Below, piece by piece: positions 35,240 to 48,185 of a DNA stretch of 64,000 nt; within the stretch, counting starts at the first letter, position 1; each line of letters opens with the position of its first letter. The stretch is taken from contig NW_019775735.1 of the NCBI RefSeq assembly GCF_001039355.2, positions 240,194-304,193 of the forward strand, read 5' to 3'. The notes under the pieces were generated by a model. The model worked only from the letters and a program-made list of their open reading frames with translations, was not told where the DNA came from and searched no databases. This DNA is from Lingula anatina (taxonomy: Eukaryota > Brachiopoda > Lingulata > Lingulida > Lingulidae). A program made the position numbers and the translations under genes.

Positions 35240-35268
35240 CACCTCCGCCCTGATAAAGCTATTTGCAT
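35240..35268 (+). promoter_or_regulatory. Octamer with adjacent GATA and GLI-like words
   Basis: GACCACCTCC, TGATAA and an exact octamer ATTTGCAT (35261-35268) lie within about 30 bases, in G/C-richer DNA downstream of exon 2. The octamer is the POU-class site. Confidence 0.3.
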
Positions 35269-38200
35269 GGGTGGTATTCTGAACTCCTCGTTTTCTGGAA
35301 TTTTACTGTAAAAATGAATCTACAGATAAGGCTGGAATGAAATGAAAGGAAAAGCAAGCTGAAATGCTTCTTTAACCAAACAGCATTCTTTCTGTCAATC
35401 CACATGACTTACATGTAGATTTATCTTTTATCTCCTTCTGTTTACTCTTTCTATCTTTCTCTTTTTTTCGTCAGAGCTTTTTAACATAAAAAATCGAGTA
35501 GGTATTGCTCAATGGAGATAAAAAAAGTAGCGAATTGATTGGGCAATTTAACTTGTCGTCTTGGAACGCAACATATTCCCTTCATTGTAAACTTAACACC
35601 ACTTCCAATTATAGATAGACGAAATGAAGCAGTAGATTTAGTCAATTTTGGTTTGTAAGTTTCAAAAAAAAAAAAAAAAAAAAAAAAAATTGTAAAAGGC
35701 ATACATATTTATTAGGTTTTGCGAATTAAATATTTAACTATTTTAGCGTTTTCTATCCTGAGAACGAGTGCGCACAGTTAGATATAACAACTAAATAAGC
35801 TTGTCCAAGGTCAGAAATTTGATATCCGAAACGGCATATTTAAGTTAATGTAAACATTTTTCATATTTGTCTATTTAAAGTGGCCTCCGTTGAATAAACT
35901 TTGATTGATGGCCGTGGTAGTTAGTAACTAGGTATAAATGTCTGTTTTATATTTTCAACAACATTCATATTCAGCCCTGGCAAAGTTAAGTATAGCAAGT
36001 GTTATTAGATAAAAATGATTCGAAAAAATGTTATTGTCTCCAAGTTGGAAAGACACCAAACATAATCCAGTCTGTTAGAAAATTTAAAAAAAATGTATAA
36101 AAAAGGACAAACGTCACGGTATAAAGGTTTATTTAATGTCTAAAACTAAAGAAAAAAGAGCTTAATGTTTAAAAAGAGACATTTTTAGGACAAATTGCAA
36201 GTGCTGCGGACCTTTTACTATTATGTCTTGACGTTGATTTATCCGAGGTGTTACGCAATGGATCACGGTGTAAACAACCCGGACGCGAAATTACAGTAAA
36301 AAGCACGCATTTCTATTAATCACAGAACAAAAGTGGATGTGTGGCAATGGCAGACTTCAAAGAGTTAAGAGTCTATATGAAGAACCATTACTCGGCCACT
36401 CCAAACACTAAAGGTCATTGTGGAAAAGTATTCTAAACCTAAACGGGGAATGAGGTGAGTTATCGAATTCGGCTCGCGAAACTGTAAATTTTCAATACTA
36501 AGTTAAAAAGGGAAGATGCGGATCATATACAACAGCTGAGGAAACTTGGAACGTTATCGCTCTTATTTATCGAATACTTAGTATTATTATTATTATTCTT
36601 TATTTTTCTTTGAAAACACGACAGAAAAGAAAGGCTGATGCAAGCGATACGGAATGTTGTGCATTTCACCAGGACTGGAGAAAACATTTTTTAATAGAAA
36701 ACATGCCTTAGGTAGAATACACGATGTGTCGGGCCTCCTTGTGCTTCTGGCGGCTGATTATCAAACAAAGAATTGAATATTTGTATTGTGTCGCAAGTTA
36801 CAAAATTACTGTAATACGTGAAGGATTTGGAAGACGTTCCAAAAGCCCTTTCTTCTGAAAAACAATTTGAATCTGTTCATCTAAATGTAAATAAAATCCT
36901 GTAACATGATTTTATTTCTTACATGGCGCGACAGGAAGCTCACCTTTGCGTCAGCCAGTGTATTTTTATATTTTCGAAACACAAAATAATGCTTTAGCCC
37001 CGAGCTGCAATAACGGTCCGGAAATGAGACATTTGCGTGATCAATTTAAATATTTCTAGAATTTTTCGATCAAATTCTAGGACGCCGGTTTATCTTTTCC
37101 TTCTCAGCTGCACTCGTTCACAAGGTTTCTCTCTCTGGCGACTCCTCGGCGCCGGGATTTTTTTCTGCCTCAAACCGAAGCTGCATACTAACATTCTTTT
37201 ACTAGCTAATCAATTGTGGATATATTCTATCGCAAGAATACAAATTACACTGTCGATATCCAGTAGCAATTCTAAAATACTGCAGATATTGTTTAAATAT
37301 ATTCTTGTCACCTGCGAATTGAAATATTGTGTATTTTTCATTAAATTTGTTCTGATATTTCATTATGTTGTCTTTTACTGGATAACTTAACGCAATTAAT
37401 TTTATGTTTCTTATTTTTCGTTGTTTCGACTTTATAAGCTAAGAAAAGGTACAGACGTTTGATTCTTGTCATTTAGAAATCTTAATATATAATTTATTTC
37501 TATAATTCATAATTCTAATTTCTAATATTTTAAATACAATGACAGTGGTCGATTTTCTCCATACAGTCCACAATATAATAATAGATCACCCTTAACAGCA
37601 TTGTTTGAAATATACAGTCACACTGAATATACTTATTCTTCAAAACAGCGTAGAAATTATTCGAAGTTTTAACTAGCGCACCACCAACACGGTGACAACA
37701 AGAATGTCACCGCAAACGTTTCACCTGTCCTCTCATGCCTCGCCAGGCGCCATATGTGTCATGTTGTGGCCTGTATACTACAGAGAAACTCGTCGTTCTC
37801 AAAATCAAATAATTTCAATTATTTGGGCGGCCCGGAGTAGATCAAAGGTATCGAGTGACCCAGTTGTAGTACATCAGTTGTAGAATTAAATGTGGGATTG
37901 GGAAGGTGGTGGTGTTACTGGTAAAATAAGGGCCCATTGAGCAGCTCAGGACAGTGCAGGGGGAAATGGGGGAGGGGGCGGAATATAGGTTTTACCTTTG
38001 CCTGGGTAAGGTGGTCTATTGCCCAACCCGTTTTGGCTGTCCAGTGAATTTTTTCAATTCAAATGAGGTCCGATTGGTAAACATGAAGTCACACGCATTT
38101 GTGCATTCGATTCTCATAGAAAAGCAATAGGTTAAATATTAAATAAAAAGAAAATTGTCTAAGGGAAGGAAAAAAAAAAAAAAAAGAAATGAACAGAACA

Positions 38201-38282
38201 AAACAGAAAAGAAATGACAGACTGAGAAAAAGACGGAACAGACAGATATGCATATGCTTGTAGCCAGACAGGGAAACAGGCG

Positions 38283-38308
38283 GACAGACAGACAGACAGA
38301 CAGACAGA
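38283..38308 (+). repeat. (GACA)n microsatellite
   Basis: About six GACA units. Confidence 0.95.
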
Positions 38309-38558
38309 GATAAACATATTTATCCTGGTTATACCAATAACTGTATAAGGCCACTCCATCAGACACCAATAACAACAAAAACGTTAGTTTCAGAATCAGA
38401 AAAATGCACTCACAAGTACAAGTGATACCCAAGTAATTCAAGAAACGAGCATCTTGAAAAATAATTCAAGTAGCAAGAGTGTGTCCGAACCTTTGATCTC
38501 CTAGACGGGATAACTCAATTCCAACTCTCACTTCCCATGGATTTGTTTGTTTGTATAG

Positions 38559-38678
38559 GAAGATACGCGTGCCGGCGAGACTGGGCGTTATGACCGCACC
38601 AAACGCAATGGACATTGGTCACTGGTAGCATTAAGTGCACTGACTGGCGGCTGCACTTATAAGGGACGCACTTGTTAA
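38559..38678 (+). CDS. Candidate terminal coding exon, function unknown
   Basis: A plus-strand acceptor (tttgtttgtttgtatag) is followed at once by 39 codons (EDTRAGETGRYDRTKRNGHW, then a Gly/Cys-containing tail) and TAA at 38676-38678. Codons look coding (gcc, ggc, gag, ggg, gac, cgc, acc, ctg). The frame is phase 0, exactly what the exon at 34726-34914 delivers. Together they give 102 stop-free codons, which random sequence would reach about 1% of the time per trial. The product would be basic with a Cys/Gly-rich C-terminus. No Met is present in either exon, and no domain is recognised. Confidence 0.27.
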   Translation, partial: EDTRAGETGRYDRTKRNGHWSLVALSALTGGCTYKGRTC

Positions 38679-39031
38679 TGAACAGTCAGCACTAAGATGG
38701 GTGGATCTGCTGTTCGTGTGATGTCTCTTTTAAAATGCGTCGTTAAGTCGCTCCAGTTCTGAGAATTCTTGTGGAAAAAAGTGGGCGCGCTGGGAAGTGA
38801 AATTATAATTGGATAAGAGACCTATTGATTATTATGAATTTAATATACAATGAAGTTTGCACTATTAAAACTATTGGAATCATCTCTTAAGTGCACGGAA
38901 ATCTATTCCTAAAGTGCTTGTAAAACATGTCCAAAATGCCCTCTTCGCCTTCTATAATTTTATGTGGGTGAGTAGGCGCGATACGATATGTATACCATTA
39001 CGTAGTATTTGCTGAAGAACACTGTCTTCTC

Positions 39032-39053
39032 CTCTCTCTCTCTCTCTCTCTCT
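39032..39053 (+). repeat. (CT)n microsatellite
   Basis: Eleven CT units. Confidence 0.95.
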
Positions 39054-42000
39054 TAAAGAATCAGTTCTCCTCGAGGAGCCATAAAACATCACCGTCCTAT
39101 TAGTCAACATCTCTGCAGTTTGTTCTCTGCAAATGGAATACTCTTGTCGATTGGTAAAATTTGATTATTCGCTCTCTCGAGAGATAGTCAGACAATGTGT
39201 CCAAAGGATAATTATAACAATTTGACGCCGCTGTAGGCGTATTTAGAAGTTTTAGTCTGTGACAAGATGTTCGACACGTTGATAAATCTAAGGCGGGAAC
39301 ATTACTGATGATTATCAATACGTAGATTAAAATTAACACTGACACTGATGGAAAAATTAACCAGGATTTCTGCTGAACTCAGTTGGCCGTTTGAATTTCC
39401 CGGGGGTAGAGTGTGATGAGGTCTGAGTGGATTCTTTCCTTTAAGAATGAATGTGATCTTATTGCAAGAGTATAATAATAATAGAATCCTTGATCAATAG
39501 GCTTATTCCGTTATTTTCAAATAAATAAATAAATGCATAAATAAATAAAATTCAACCGTTATTGACAGCTGCATTTTCAATAAATTAAGGGAAGCACGTT
39601 AAATTCTGCGTTTAAATTTGTGGAAAAATATTTCTGCTTTTATTTCATGATAAGCAGTAATGGAAGTGTAAGAAAGTTTAACGCTTATTCAGCAGGGTGA
39701 AGATCCTTTTGTTAACTTCAGCACATTATGCGCTTCTTATATGTTTTTTCTTACCTGACCCTTTAAACCTTATCAACCCTTTCAAAAAATATATAGATGT
39801 TAATTAATCCAATTATAAGTGTCATATAGAAAAATAAAAATTAAACAGATTTAAAGAAAAAGAAGATAGTTATTGAAGGATGCAAACCTATTCTAAATAT
39901 TGTCACTTTCAATGAAATTATCCATTTTAATATCCTAAAATTGTGTAGAGAAAGAGAAGGTTCATAGGTTACACCACGTGCATGTCTATGACAAATTACT
40001 ATGTTTACACTAGAAGAAGATTTTTTCTATCATCATTCAATGTAAACCTCTCCAATACTTACCTCAACTTATTTCTGTATATTTCGGAAACCACATTTCC
40101 CGCCCACCTCTAAAATAGCCATCCGCATTTAACATACTTCAGCAGGATATCGGTGACATTTAGGGGGTATTTTCATCATGGCTTTCAGTCAAATAATGTT
40201 TATTTTGATATCGATCCTGCAGACATTTCGAGACTCTTTTCAATTCAAATTCGAGTCTAGTATCAACGATCCGGAACTTTGTTTTAGAAAGTTACTGTAA
40301 GACCTAGTCGAGTGTCTGTATTAGAGGTAATTTTGATCGATTTTCTTTTCAGTTTTTTATCTACTTCGGGCAGCACTTTTTATATCCTCACTTCTCTTAA
40401 CTGCATTGACAATACTGCTGGTGACTAGTTTTTTCTTATAGATCTGAAAAAAATCCTAAAAAATGCCTAAGCTAATTTTGCTGAAAGTGGCATTATTAAA
40501 ACTCTGTATGCGTGTATTTAGCCCTGTATGGTATTTTCAGCCTTTATGAGGTTAAAGACATTTAATTATAAACAAAATGAAGTCACATCACTGCTCGTAT
40601 GAAATATAACTAGCACACACCGCGAACTAAGGGTCGAACATTTAATGTTGAACTTAAAAACGAACCCTCTGTCTAATTTTTTAAACGAAAAAATTATTTC
40701 ATGTGTGCATTTTACGAAAAAAAAAAAAACATTTTGTTGATTATTCTTTAGACGTTAAGAACGGTGGCGTCAAAATTTTTTGATTGGGGGATTATCCAAT
40801 AATATTTTTTTTGTGGCAAACATTGGTTTGCCTGATGTAACGTTGTCGTTGTCGCCCTTCATACTGTCAGTCTCTAGTAAATTTATGAAAACACAACTCT
40901 AGATATAGAACCGTCATCTGTCATACAAGCGCAGTTTGAATATCTTATTTTTAAATGTATAAAAATTCTTCATTTTGTAGAAAAAATGATGCAGTATTTT
41001 CTTAATTCCAACCATTGATTAAAAAAAATTTTCAACCATTCAAGCGCTATTGCTAAACCATAGATTTTGCTGGTGATTGAAAGCGTGATTTGACAGGTTA
41101 ATTTTTCTCGACATTGCCTTTATTTCCCTATAGTTCATGCCGATATCTCAACACAGTTCTGATTAATTCATCAATCATCACACTGATGTTTGTTTCAATG
41201 ATTCTTTATTTCTAACCTAAGTATGTAAACGTATACATACCGAATAAATTTTACATAGAATCAAAAATTGCACATGAACAGATAGTAATGTGGTTTATAA
41301 TTAAAATTTAAGAAAAGAATTGCGCAACAAATGCGTCAGGCGGACGGCTAGAGATACGGAGAATCATAACTACTAGTAATATTAATTAAAATATATACAT
41401 TCAGAGTGACTGCATTGATAGAAATCCATTTAATCCTAAGAAGTTGAAACGTCTTGTAGAATAAGAATTGCAAAACAGAGTGGAAAAGTATGCACATTTG
41501 AAATAGGATATTCAAAGTTTTACTCCACACTGGCTACATTTTGACCAAGTGAATTTCCGCACCTGTTTTGCTTCGATTTTTCTTATTTCATTATACACAA
41601 TTTCCAGACTCATTTCCATAAACTGTCTCTTTTATCAATATTTTCTACAACATCCTCTCCTTTTTCTTTCTTCGAGTCATCTCCTGTTTTCTCTTCTTTC
41701 TTTATTTCTTTCTTCCTTTCACCATCAAAATTACGCATGGTTAATTCAACCCTTTTCCCCCGGGACAGCTAGCTCATTTTTCACCCAGAATAGAATGAGT
41801 CCTCCGCTTGAGCCCCTGAAGCCAACGCTAGTTATTCCCAGCATGATCTCATTAGCATAGAGAATCTTCTTTTAATGGCATTATCCATCAGTACTAAAGG
41901 AATAAATGAATTTGTCTTACGAAGCGCTTTGTACATTCTGTAACTATACTGGAGCTTTTTCCCCCGAGGACCCAAAGATTGCGCAGTTTTAGCATGGAAA

Positions 42001-42586
42001 TTATTAGGTTTATTCCTCTTGTTTAATTTCCTCCCTTCTTTCTATTATATGGTTTTGAGTAACTCAATCCGGTGTGTCGTCCTGAAGAAAAAAAAATCAA
42101 AATTCAAACTTATGATTTGTAAAATATTTACCATCAAAACCACATGGAGTTAAGATGCTTTGGTAGAGGTTATGAAATTTCTAAGAAGTTCTATCTCAGG
42201 CAATCGCTTTGTGTTGTCAGTATAAGACCACAAAGGTCTTCTACCCATTTCCTAAGGAAATAGAACCAAATATCCAACACTCAATGGGAAAAACGATTCA
42301 AAGGAAGTAAGGCAGATTGACGAATTGGGCGGGAGTTACATTTAGCATCCAATGTTTAATTGAATTGGAGGTTTAATATTGTCTCTCTATAATTGAGAGG
42401 GAGGGATTCCTCCAATTGTTAAGTCGTCTGCAGTTGGAACTATAGTATGCTGGGGCGTTCTGGTGGAAATTAAAACAAGTGGCATTCTGGGTTTAAGTTT
42501 TTTTTTGGATAGACTTAATGCTATTCTCTGTGTTGCCATCATCATATTATTATTATCACTATTATTATTATTTTACAAAAACGAAG

Positions 42587-42611
42587 GTGTGTGTGTGTGT
42601 GTGTGTGTGTG

Positions 42612-42669
<58 letters not shown>
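42587..42669 (+). repeat. Compound (GT)n-(GA)n microsatellite
   Basis: About 13 GT units, a short TTT break, then about 27 GA units with one AA interruption. The Val-Cys and Arg-Glu runs in the overlapping frame are artefacts. Confidence 0.95.
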
Positions 42670-43029
42670 GAGGGCGATGGTCTTCCGAAAAAAAAAACGC
42701 GATTCATGCTGTTTAGGAGAAAGAAATTCCAGTTTTTCAGACTGGCTTCATGGATTCAAAGAAGAAATTATTTACACATTTTAAATTGACTTCGTTGACA
42801 CGGCGTACATTCGGCTGTAACGGAACCTTCTAAGTCAGTCTGCACATACGTTAGTTAAGTAAATCAGTTACATTTTTGTCACGGTTGTTTATGGTGAGAT
42901 TAAAGAGCGGGTTCTATTAGGGAAACATTTGTTTACCATAGTAGAAAGACGGTGTTTACAGCCGATCCATCACTAGGTGTGTGGTCGTAAAGAAATTTCA
43001 CGCATTGCATTACTGCACGCTCTTCTTAC

Positions 43030-43175
43030 CTGAAGTGATGACTTTCAAGTTTTGCCTTTCCCCCCTTTTGTACAGATAGTGGTTCTTCCATAACTACCGT
43101 ATCATTTTTTACGCGTGAAACTGCTGCAATTGTTAATAGCTCGGGTCGTGGATGATGTACAAAGAAACATTCCAT
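43030..43175 (-). CDS. Candidate first coding exon, function unknown
   Basis: On the minus strand a TGA is followed two codons later by an ATG (43175-43173) in a strong context (gacaaATGG). The frame runs 48 codons plus AG to a consensus donor (CTTCAG then GTAAGA). It begins MECFFVHHPRPELLTIAAVS and includes VVMEEPLSVQKGGKAKLE; the second Met (VVM-EEPL) is an alternative start. There is no signal peptide and the tail is lysine-rich. Exit phase 2 fits the candidate exon at 27310-27192, giving Arg at the junction, but that intron would be nearly 16 kb and would enclose the plus-strand promoter at 33.3 kb. No family is recognised and codons are AT-leaning. Confidence 0.27.
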
Positions 43176-44637
43176 TTGTCAGTGTTAATGTTTCTGTTTT
43201 TAACTGTTGTATCGACTATTTCTGAAATATCACAGTAACAAGACAGCACACTTTTAGTAAAGGTTTCGGTAAAAGGCCTCGTTTCTTTATACTGAAAGTG
43301 CATTTTCAATTGCAATTGCAGTTACAAATTGTTTAAGCAGCTAAATGTGTTGCATGCATTTCTTACGTGAGGATATCTTGCAGTCGTACAGGTGTGTATA
43401 TTGTTTATCACTGTAGGCGCTGCTGTTGCGGTATAGTCAGATAAACGCTAGCAATATTGCAACCGTTCATAATGTCATTATAATTCCAGCTACAATATCA
43501 TTTGTTTAAAGGCACGGTTGTTTATTTAGGTTTTTATGCGTGTACATCTGGTGTGGTTGTTCATCTGCTCAAATTATGTGATAACTTGTACGGTTTTTAG
43601 TGTGCAATAATTTATTGTGTTCATCATTTTGGAGATAAGACTGGGGTCTGTAATGATATCTAGTTTCACAGTACTTTCCATTGTTAATGTTGTCGGTTTG
43701 AGCCTACCGCATATAGCAGGGTGTATTACCATCCACCGTATCAAATAAAACTCATGAGTATCTAGAAAAAATAGAGAATAAATATCTTAGTACTAAAGGT
43801 CAGGTTCATTCGAGTGCTTTTCCCATTCATCTTCATTTTTTCTCCACTTTTTTTCATCCAGTCAAGCTAATATATGTATAATTTGATATAAATACTAGAA
43901 GAATGCCTCCATTTAGACGCCGTTCTTTATGAGCTTCCTTTGAAAAGACGCTACACGGAGAACCAGGCGGTACGCTCACTAGCATCGGGGAAGCTTACAC
44001 CGTCTTCACCAAGGGGACTTTTGTATCGTGCTTTATTTAGGCCCACCTGTGTTTTTACCCCCAAAGACGACCTTCTTTGAATTGAAATCGAACTCCAAAA
44101 TACAACACTGGCTTTCTTTAATCAGTGTCTCTAAAAGGAGTAATTTTTCTCAATTAATTTTGAAAAATCGAGCCCGGGTTTTTTGCCTCCTGACGGTAGC
44201 GCACAATTACTGGAGGCGGGGCCCAAGGTCTTTTTTCTTTTAACCCTGAATGGTTTGGGCTCACTTGGGGAGGCTATGCGATTCAAGTTTCGCTTGAAAA
44301 ATTGACTGCATGCCGCAAACACAATTTACTTTTTTTATTGATCGTCACTTTTGCTAAGGTCCAAGTTTCAATTCATCTGCCTTTGAACATTTCATAAACA
44401 CATAAAAAAATACTGGCCAAAAGTAAACACATAGGGGATGTTTGTTACAATATGAACTTTAATACATTTCCACGATTCAGTTAAGGATAAACAATTAGGT
44501 TAATTAATGAAATAACATAGCTATATTAATAGAATCTCAGAAGGCGCTCTTACGAGTCGTGGTTATTGCAAATAAGGTTTACAGACATATTTTGAAATAA
44601 CTTGAAGCAAATATAATCTAATAGCGATTTGGACCCC
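43176..44637. other. Non-coding stretch
   Basis: AT-rich, with a DR0-like AGGTCAGGTTCA near 43798. Open frames at 44028-44322 overlap on both strands and have no splice signals. The stretch leads into the promoter-like block at 44.6 kb. Confidence 0.4.
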
Positions 44638-44734
44638 GACCAATCATAAATTTAATAACTGCCATGGAGACAGCAGATGCGCAGAGCAGAGCGCGCCAAT
44701 CGTACGGCTTTGATTAAAACTGGGGTATAAAATA
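44638..44734 (+). promoter_or_regulatory. Promoter-like block: two CCAAT boxes and a TATA box
   Basis: GACCAATCA (44638-44646, full NF-Y type) and GCGCCAATCG (CCAAT at 44696-44700) precede TATAAAATA (44726-44734), separated by a GC-rich patch with gcgcagagcagagcgcgcc. A start would be expected near 44756. The spacing is typical of animal Pol II promoters. No first exon with a clear donor was found downstream, so the transcript is unknown. Confidence 0.42.
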
Positions 44735-45253
44735 ACTCCAAGCCAGCCACGGGGATTTCTAGATACAACATTTCAACGAAATATCTTACACCAATTGAAT
44801 AAACTTAACATAAACATTATAATAGCAATTCTAAATCCATTTTAAGTTTTTATGTTACGTTTTATTTCAATTCACCCGGTTTGGCTGCCGCTAATGACGT
44901 GTGAAAATGTGTAATTTTACCTTGTGAAATGTATCAAAGTAGTGGTACTGAAGTCTTTTAGGGAGCATAGCTTTGGTTCATGGATAGAAAAGATGAATGT
45001 GTTAATTGCATCTAAAAAGAATTATGGATGCATCGACGCATTATAGTTTTCAGACAGGCGCTGTTTGCAATCCTACTTCATAAATTCTGATAACAATTAG
45101 TCGTGTTAACACTGTTAGTATAAGGTAGTGTCGTTTGTAGAGCATTATCACGGGGTTCAAAATGACCAGAACGTATTATAAGAGATTGATACACACTTAA
45201 AGGAATAACTTTTGGATTTTGGCCATAGAAACATGCGCTTATGAGGGCTCAAG

Positions 45254-45262
45254 TCAAGGTCA
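45254..45262 (+). promoter_or_regulatory. Extended nuclear-receptor half-site
   Basis: TCAAGGTCA, the monomer site of NR5A (FTZ-F1/SF-1) and ERR-type receptors. Nine bases only, so chance is possible. Confidence 0.25.
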
Positions 45263-47405
45263 TGAAAAACGGATAAACACTGTGTGACAGAGGAGGGTAA
45301 ACTTTTAGATCCTAGTAAAGCATCCTGATATTTGTACGAGAGGATGCCAGTACCAGTAACATCCTCCATCGTTCTAAGTATGCTCCAGGGGATCTACCAA
45401 ACAGTAACGTGTGCACTGTCGCGTGCTACCCATGTTCTCCGACACGACTTAATTAATTATTAAGTAAACTCTGTATGCGAACCGAACGGTCCTGGGAATT
45501 GTTGTACGGCGTCCTTACGCCATGGACTTCAAAGTTCATTAGTTACCATGTCAAGCGAGATCAAGCGATGCTGTTCTCGTGCAGTCGGCGCATAATTGAA
45601 ATCCCTACCCATTTCATTTGGCATTTTATGTATTGATGGCGTTGTTAGCGGAAAGATTCATAGAGTCTGCCTTGTGAGTTCTTAATGTTCTCTGGTCTAT
45701 GTGGTTTTACTGGGAAGCTACATGGTGGGGTGTTTTTTTTTAGAGATCCCGCAAATGTAGTTCTGTGACTAACTGAGTTCTTTCTTTCTTTGAAACTATG
45801 AAGAGAAATGTTTTGTTATTATGTGCATTAATTCAGTAACTCACGTTTAACAGAAAGTGATGATGTCTCACTGCATTGTTGTGAAACAGCGTTTTTACAT
45901 GCTCTTGTTAGGTCAATGTAAAGATAATTGATCAGTTTGTTTGGTTCTCAAAACTTTAATGTGTTGTCCGTTTTTTAAAATTCCCAAATGGTATTGTCCG
46001 TTTTATTTAGTCAAAAGCCATAAGTATTTCTAATATGAATTATATATTGAAGGCTACGAGTTTTATTTGGTTTCTCCCTGTTTTAAAAGAAAGAAAGTAA
46101 CGATGAGTAAAACAAATGAAAAACTGTTTTTGAATACCAAACTCTTCTTCGATTATGCTCGGATTATCTTTGTCGGCCATTCTTCACTCACACTGGTACT
46201 GGGAAACAAGCACACAAAAGAACGGTTAGAATCTATTCTGTCGCGCGTTTGCCCTTACCACCACAGTGGCGATATTGTATTTTATTCCAACACGTTTGCC
46301 GGCGTTCCGCAAGGCAGGTCTTCGATAACAACTCATTAATCAGAGACTGTTAAAGTTCAGAGAATATCCCAAGGATTGGATTTCGAACCAAACAGAGAAA
46401 CTCCATTAATTTTGTCAGCTGAATTACATTTGTTATTAAAACATGAAGGTCTTTTGGCGAACGCCGTTTCTTTGCGAGCACAAAACATTGAAATTTAAAT
46501 GACGCCAGTTATGAGCTCAATATCCAAAATCCATAGGAACATTTAAAATCAAATTCGGCCATGTGATAGTTATGCTTGAATTCATCGTCAAATAACTTTG
46601 CGTTTTTATTTTCTAAAACGCATAAATAACCCTAGTATATAGATACCAATGGCAGCACCTAAGAGCAGTATTCATATACATGTATATACTTCACACAAAA
46701 GATTGAAATAAGTACGATATATCCAGTTAAGCAAAGGGGATCCAAATATAGATGGTTAGAATATCTCTCACTTATGCCATTCACAAAAAACTAAAAAAAA
46801 AAGAACAACTTAATAAAACTAAAGCCCGTTTTTGGGAGAAGTAAAACATCATTACACATAAATGTCTTTTTTTTATCAAAGTCTGCATAGCCGCTCCCGC
46901 TGAGTATTTTAGTGAAAAGACAAAGATTCAACTTTACTTAAATGTCAATGCCATTCAATAACCGTGTACCATTGTAAGCATTTAATTGTGACGAATGCTT
47001 AATATCTTAAATTGGGCTTTATAAATTATATTTCAATACTATAAAGTCACACCTTATTTGTTGCTTTTATTTTCATGTCAACAAATGTGCATGGTAGACA
47101 CACTAGCTTCAAACTTAATAATGATATAGATACACGTATGGATTGATAAATAACTAAATTCACTCAAATTTGACTAATTGATGACCAGTTGTGGTAAAAA
47201 CCATTATGGTTTTGTCATTTATCTAAGGTTTTTACTTTAGAGTAAATTATATATATAGTTGTTGTAAATGTAATACATACATGTATATAGGATTGTATGT
47301 ATACGCAAAAGACGAATAATTGATAAAATGTTTGGTTAGCGAGTAATATGGCAAGTGTTCAAGTGATAATCAACCCCTTTTACTCTATACATTTATCAAT
47401 TGAAC

Positions 47406-47434
<29 letters not shown>
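47406..47434 (+). repeat. (ATT)n microsatellite
   Basis: About nine ATT units. Confidence 0.95.
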
Positions 47435-47436
<2 letters not shown>

Positions 47437-48174
47437 AAAGAAAAGGAGTCGGGAGTCGATGCAAGCTAAAATGTACATATTTCATTTATTATTTGTCCTA
47501 CATAATTTTGCGACTTTGTTCAGTTCAATCTATGATTTCTGCGGAGAGTGATGTACGTGTATCTGGATATGATCAGTAACGGGACCCTCTGAGCCTAAAT
47601 AATTCTTTTTTGGTTCAAAATACACCTTGTATGCTATGTTTTCAGGGGCTTTATTATGGCCCAGTAACATTTTGACTGTCTTGGCTATAGATGAGTCTTT
47701 CAAATATTTTTTGACATTTATTCAATATTCACACATTTTGATAAAGAATTAAGGGTCTGGTGCTGTTGATACGTCCTTTTAGTGCTTTTCAATACTTCCT
47801 GACCAATATGATTTGGCACTTTGGTTATTGTCACCACTCGCGTAACATTTGTGTATCGTAAGTCTCAGTGATTATCGTAGTATGTCTGTGTACTATATGA
47901 TAAGTTGCAACGGATTACGTAAGATACATTTCTTTAAAAAGCGACGTATCTCAAACTGTTTTATAACCAATAGCGCTGTTTACAAAAGGCCAATCTTTTA
48001 CTGGAGCACAGAGAATTAACAGTCTCAATTTGGAAAGACGTTTCAAAAATCCTTCCCTTTGAAGGCGACGAAAGATCACTCACAAGTTGAAACTTAAAGG
48101 TCACATTTTCTTTAATTACGGATAGTTTACCATAAATTTCAACAGAATCCTTCCTTAATGTACAGCTTTGATGA

Positions 48175-48185
48175 AAGATGGCGGC
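48175..48185 (+). promoter_or_regulatory. Exact YY1 consensus site
   Basis: AAGATGGCGGC. In animal genes this strong form often sits just downstream of a transcription start, but no promoter was recognised here. Confidence 0.4.

Larger units (their letters stand above)
34915..38558. other. Presumed intron and non-coding DNA
   Basis: 34.9-35.3 kb stays G/C-richer. Acceptor-like pyrimidine tracts end at 35475 and 37108 but no convincing exon follows. A 29-codon open frame with a good start context lies at 36347-36436. CGGTGACA and TGTCACCG form an 8-base inverted repeat at 37690-37712. A 26-base poly-A lies at 35664-35689 and a 17-18 base one near 38170. Confidence 0.35.
38679..43029. other. 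Non-coding stretch
   Basis: AT-rich. Two isolated minus-strand consensus donors (about 39752 and 40067) have no acceptable exon behind them. No gene is supported. Confidence 0.45.

Noticed and set aside
40067-40200. Minus-strand consensus donor with an upstream short frame
   Set aside because: The codon-like frame stops one base before the donor, and other frames stop early.
42463-42789. 108-codon open frame with Val-Cys and Arg-Glu runs
   Set aside because: Produced by the GT/GA compound microsatellite.
45120-45170. tRNA/SINE-like words (tgtagagcat ... ggggttcaaaat)
   Set aside because: A-box to B-box spacing is far too short and there is no stem structure.
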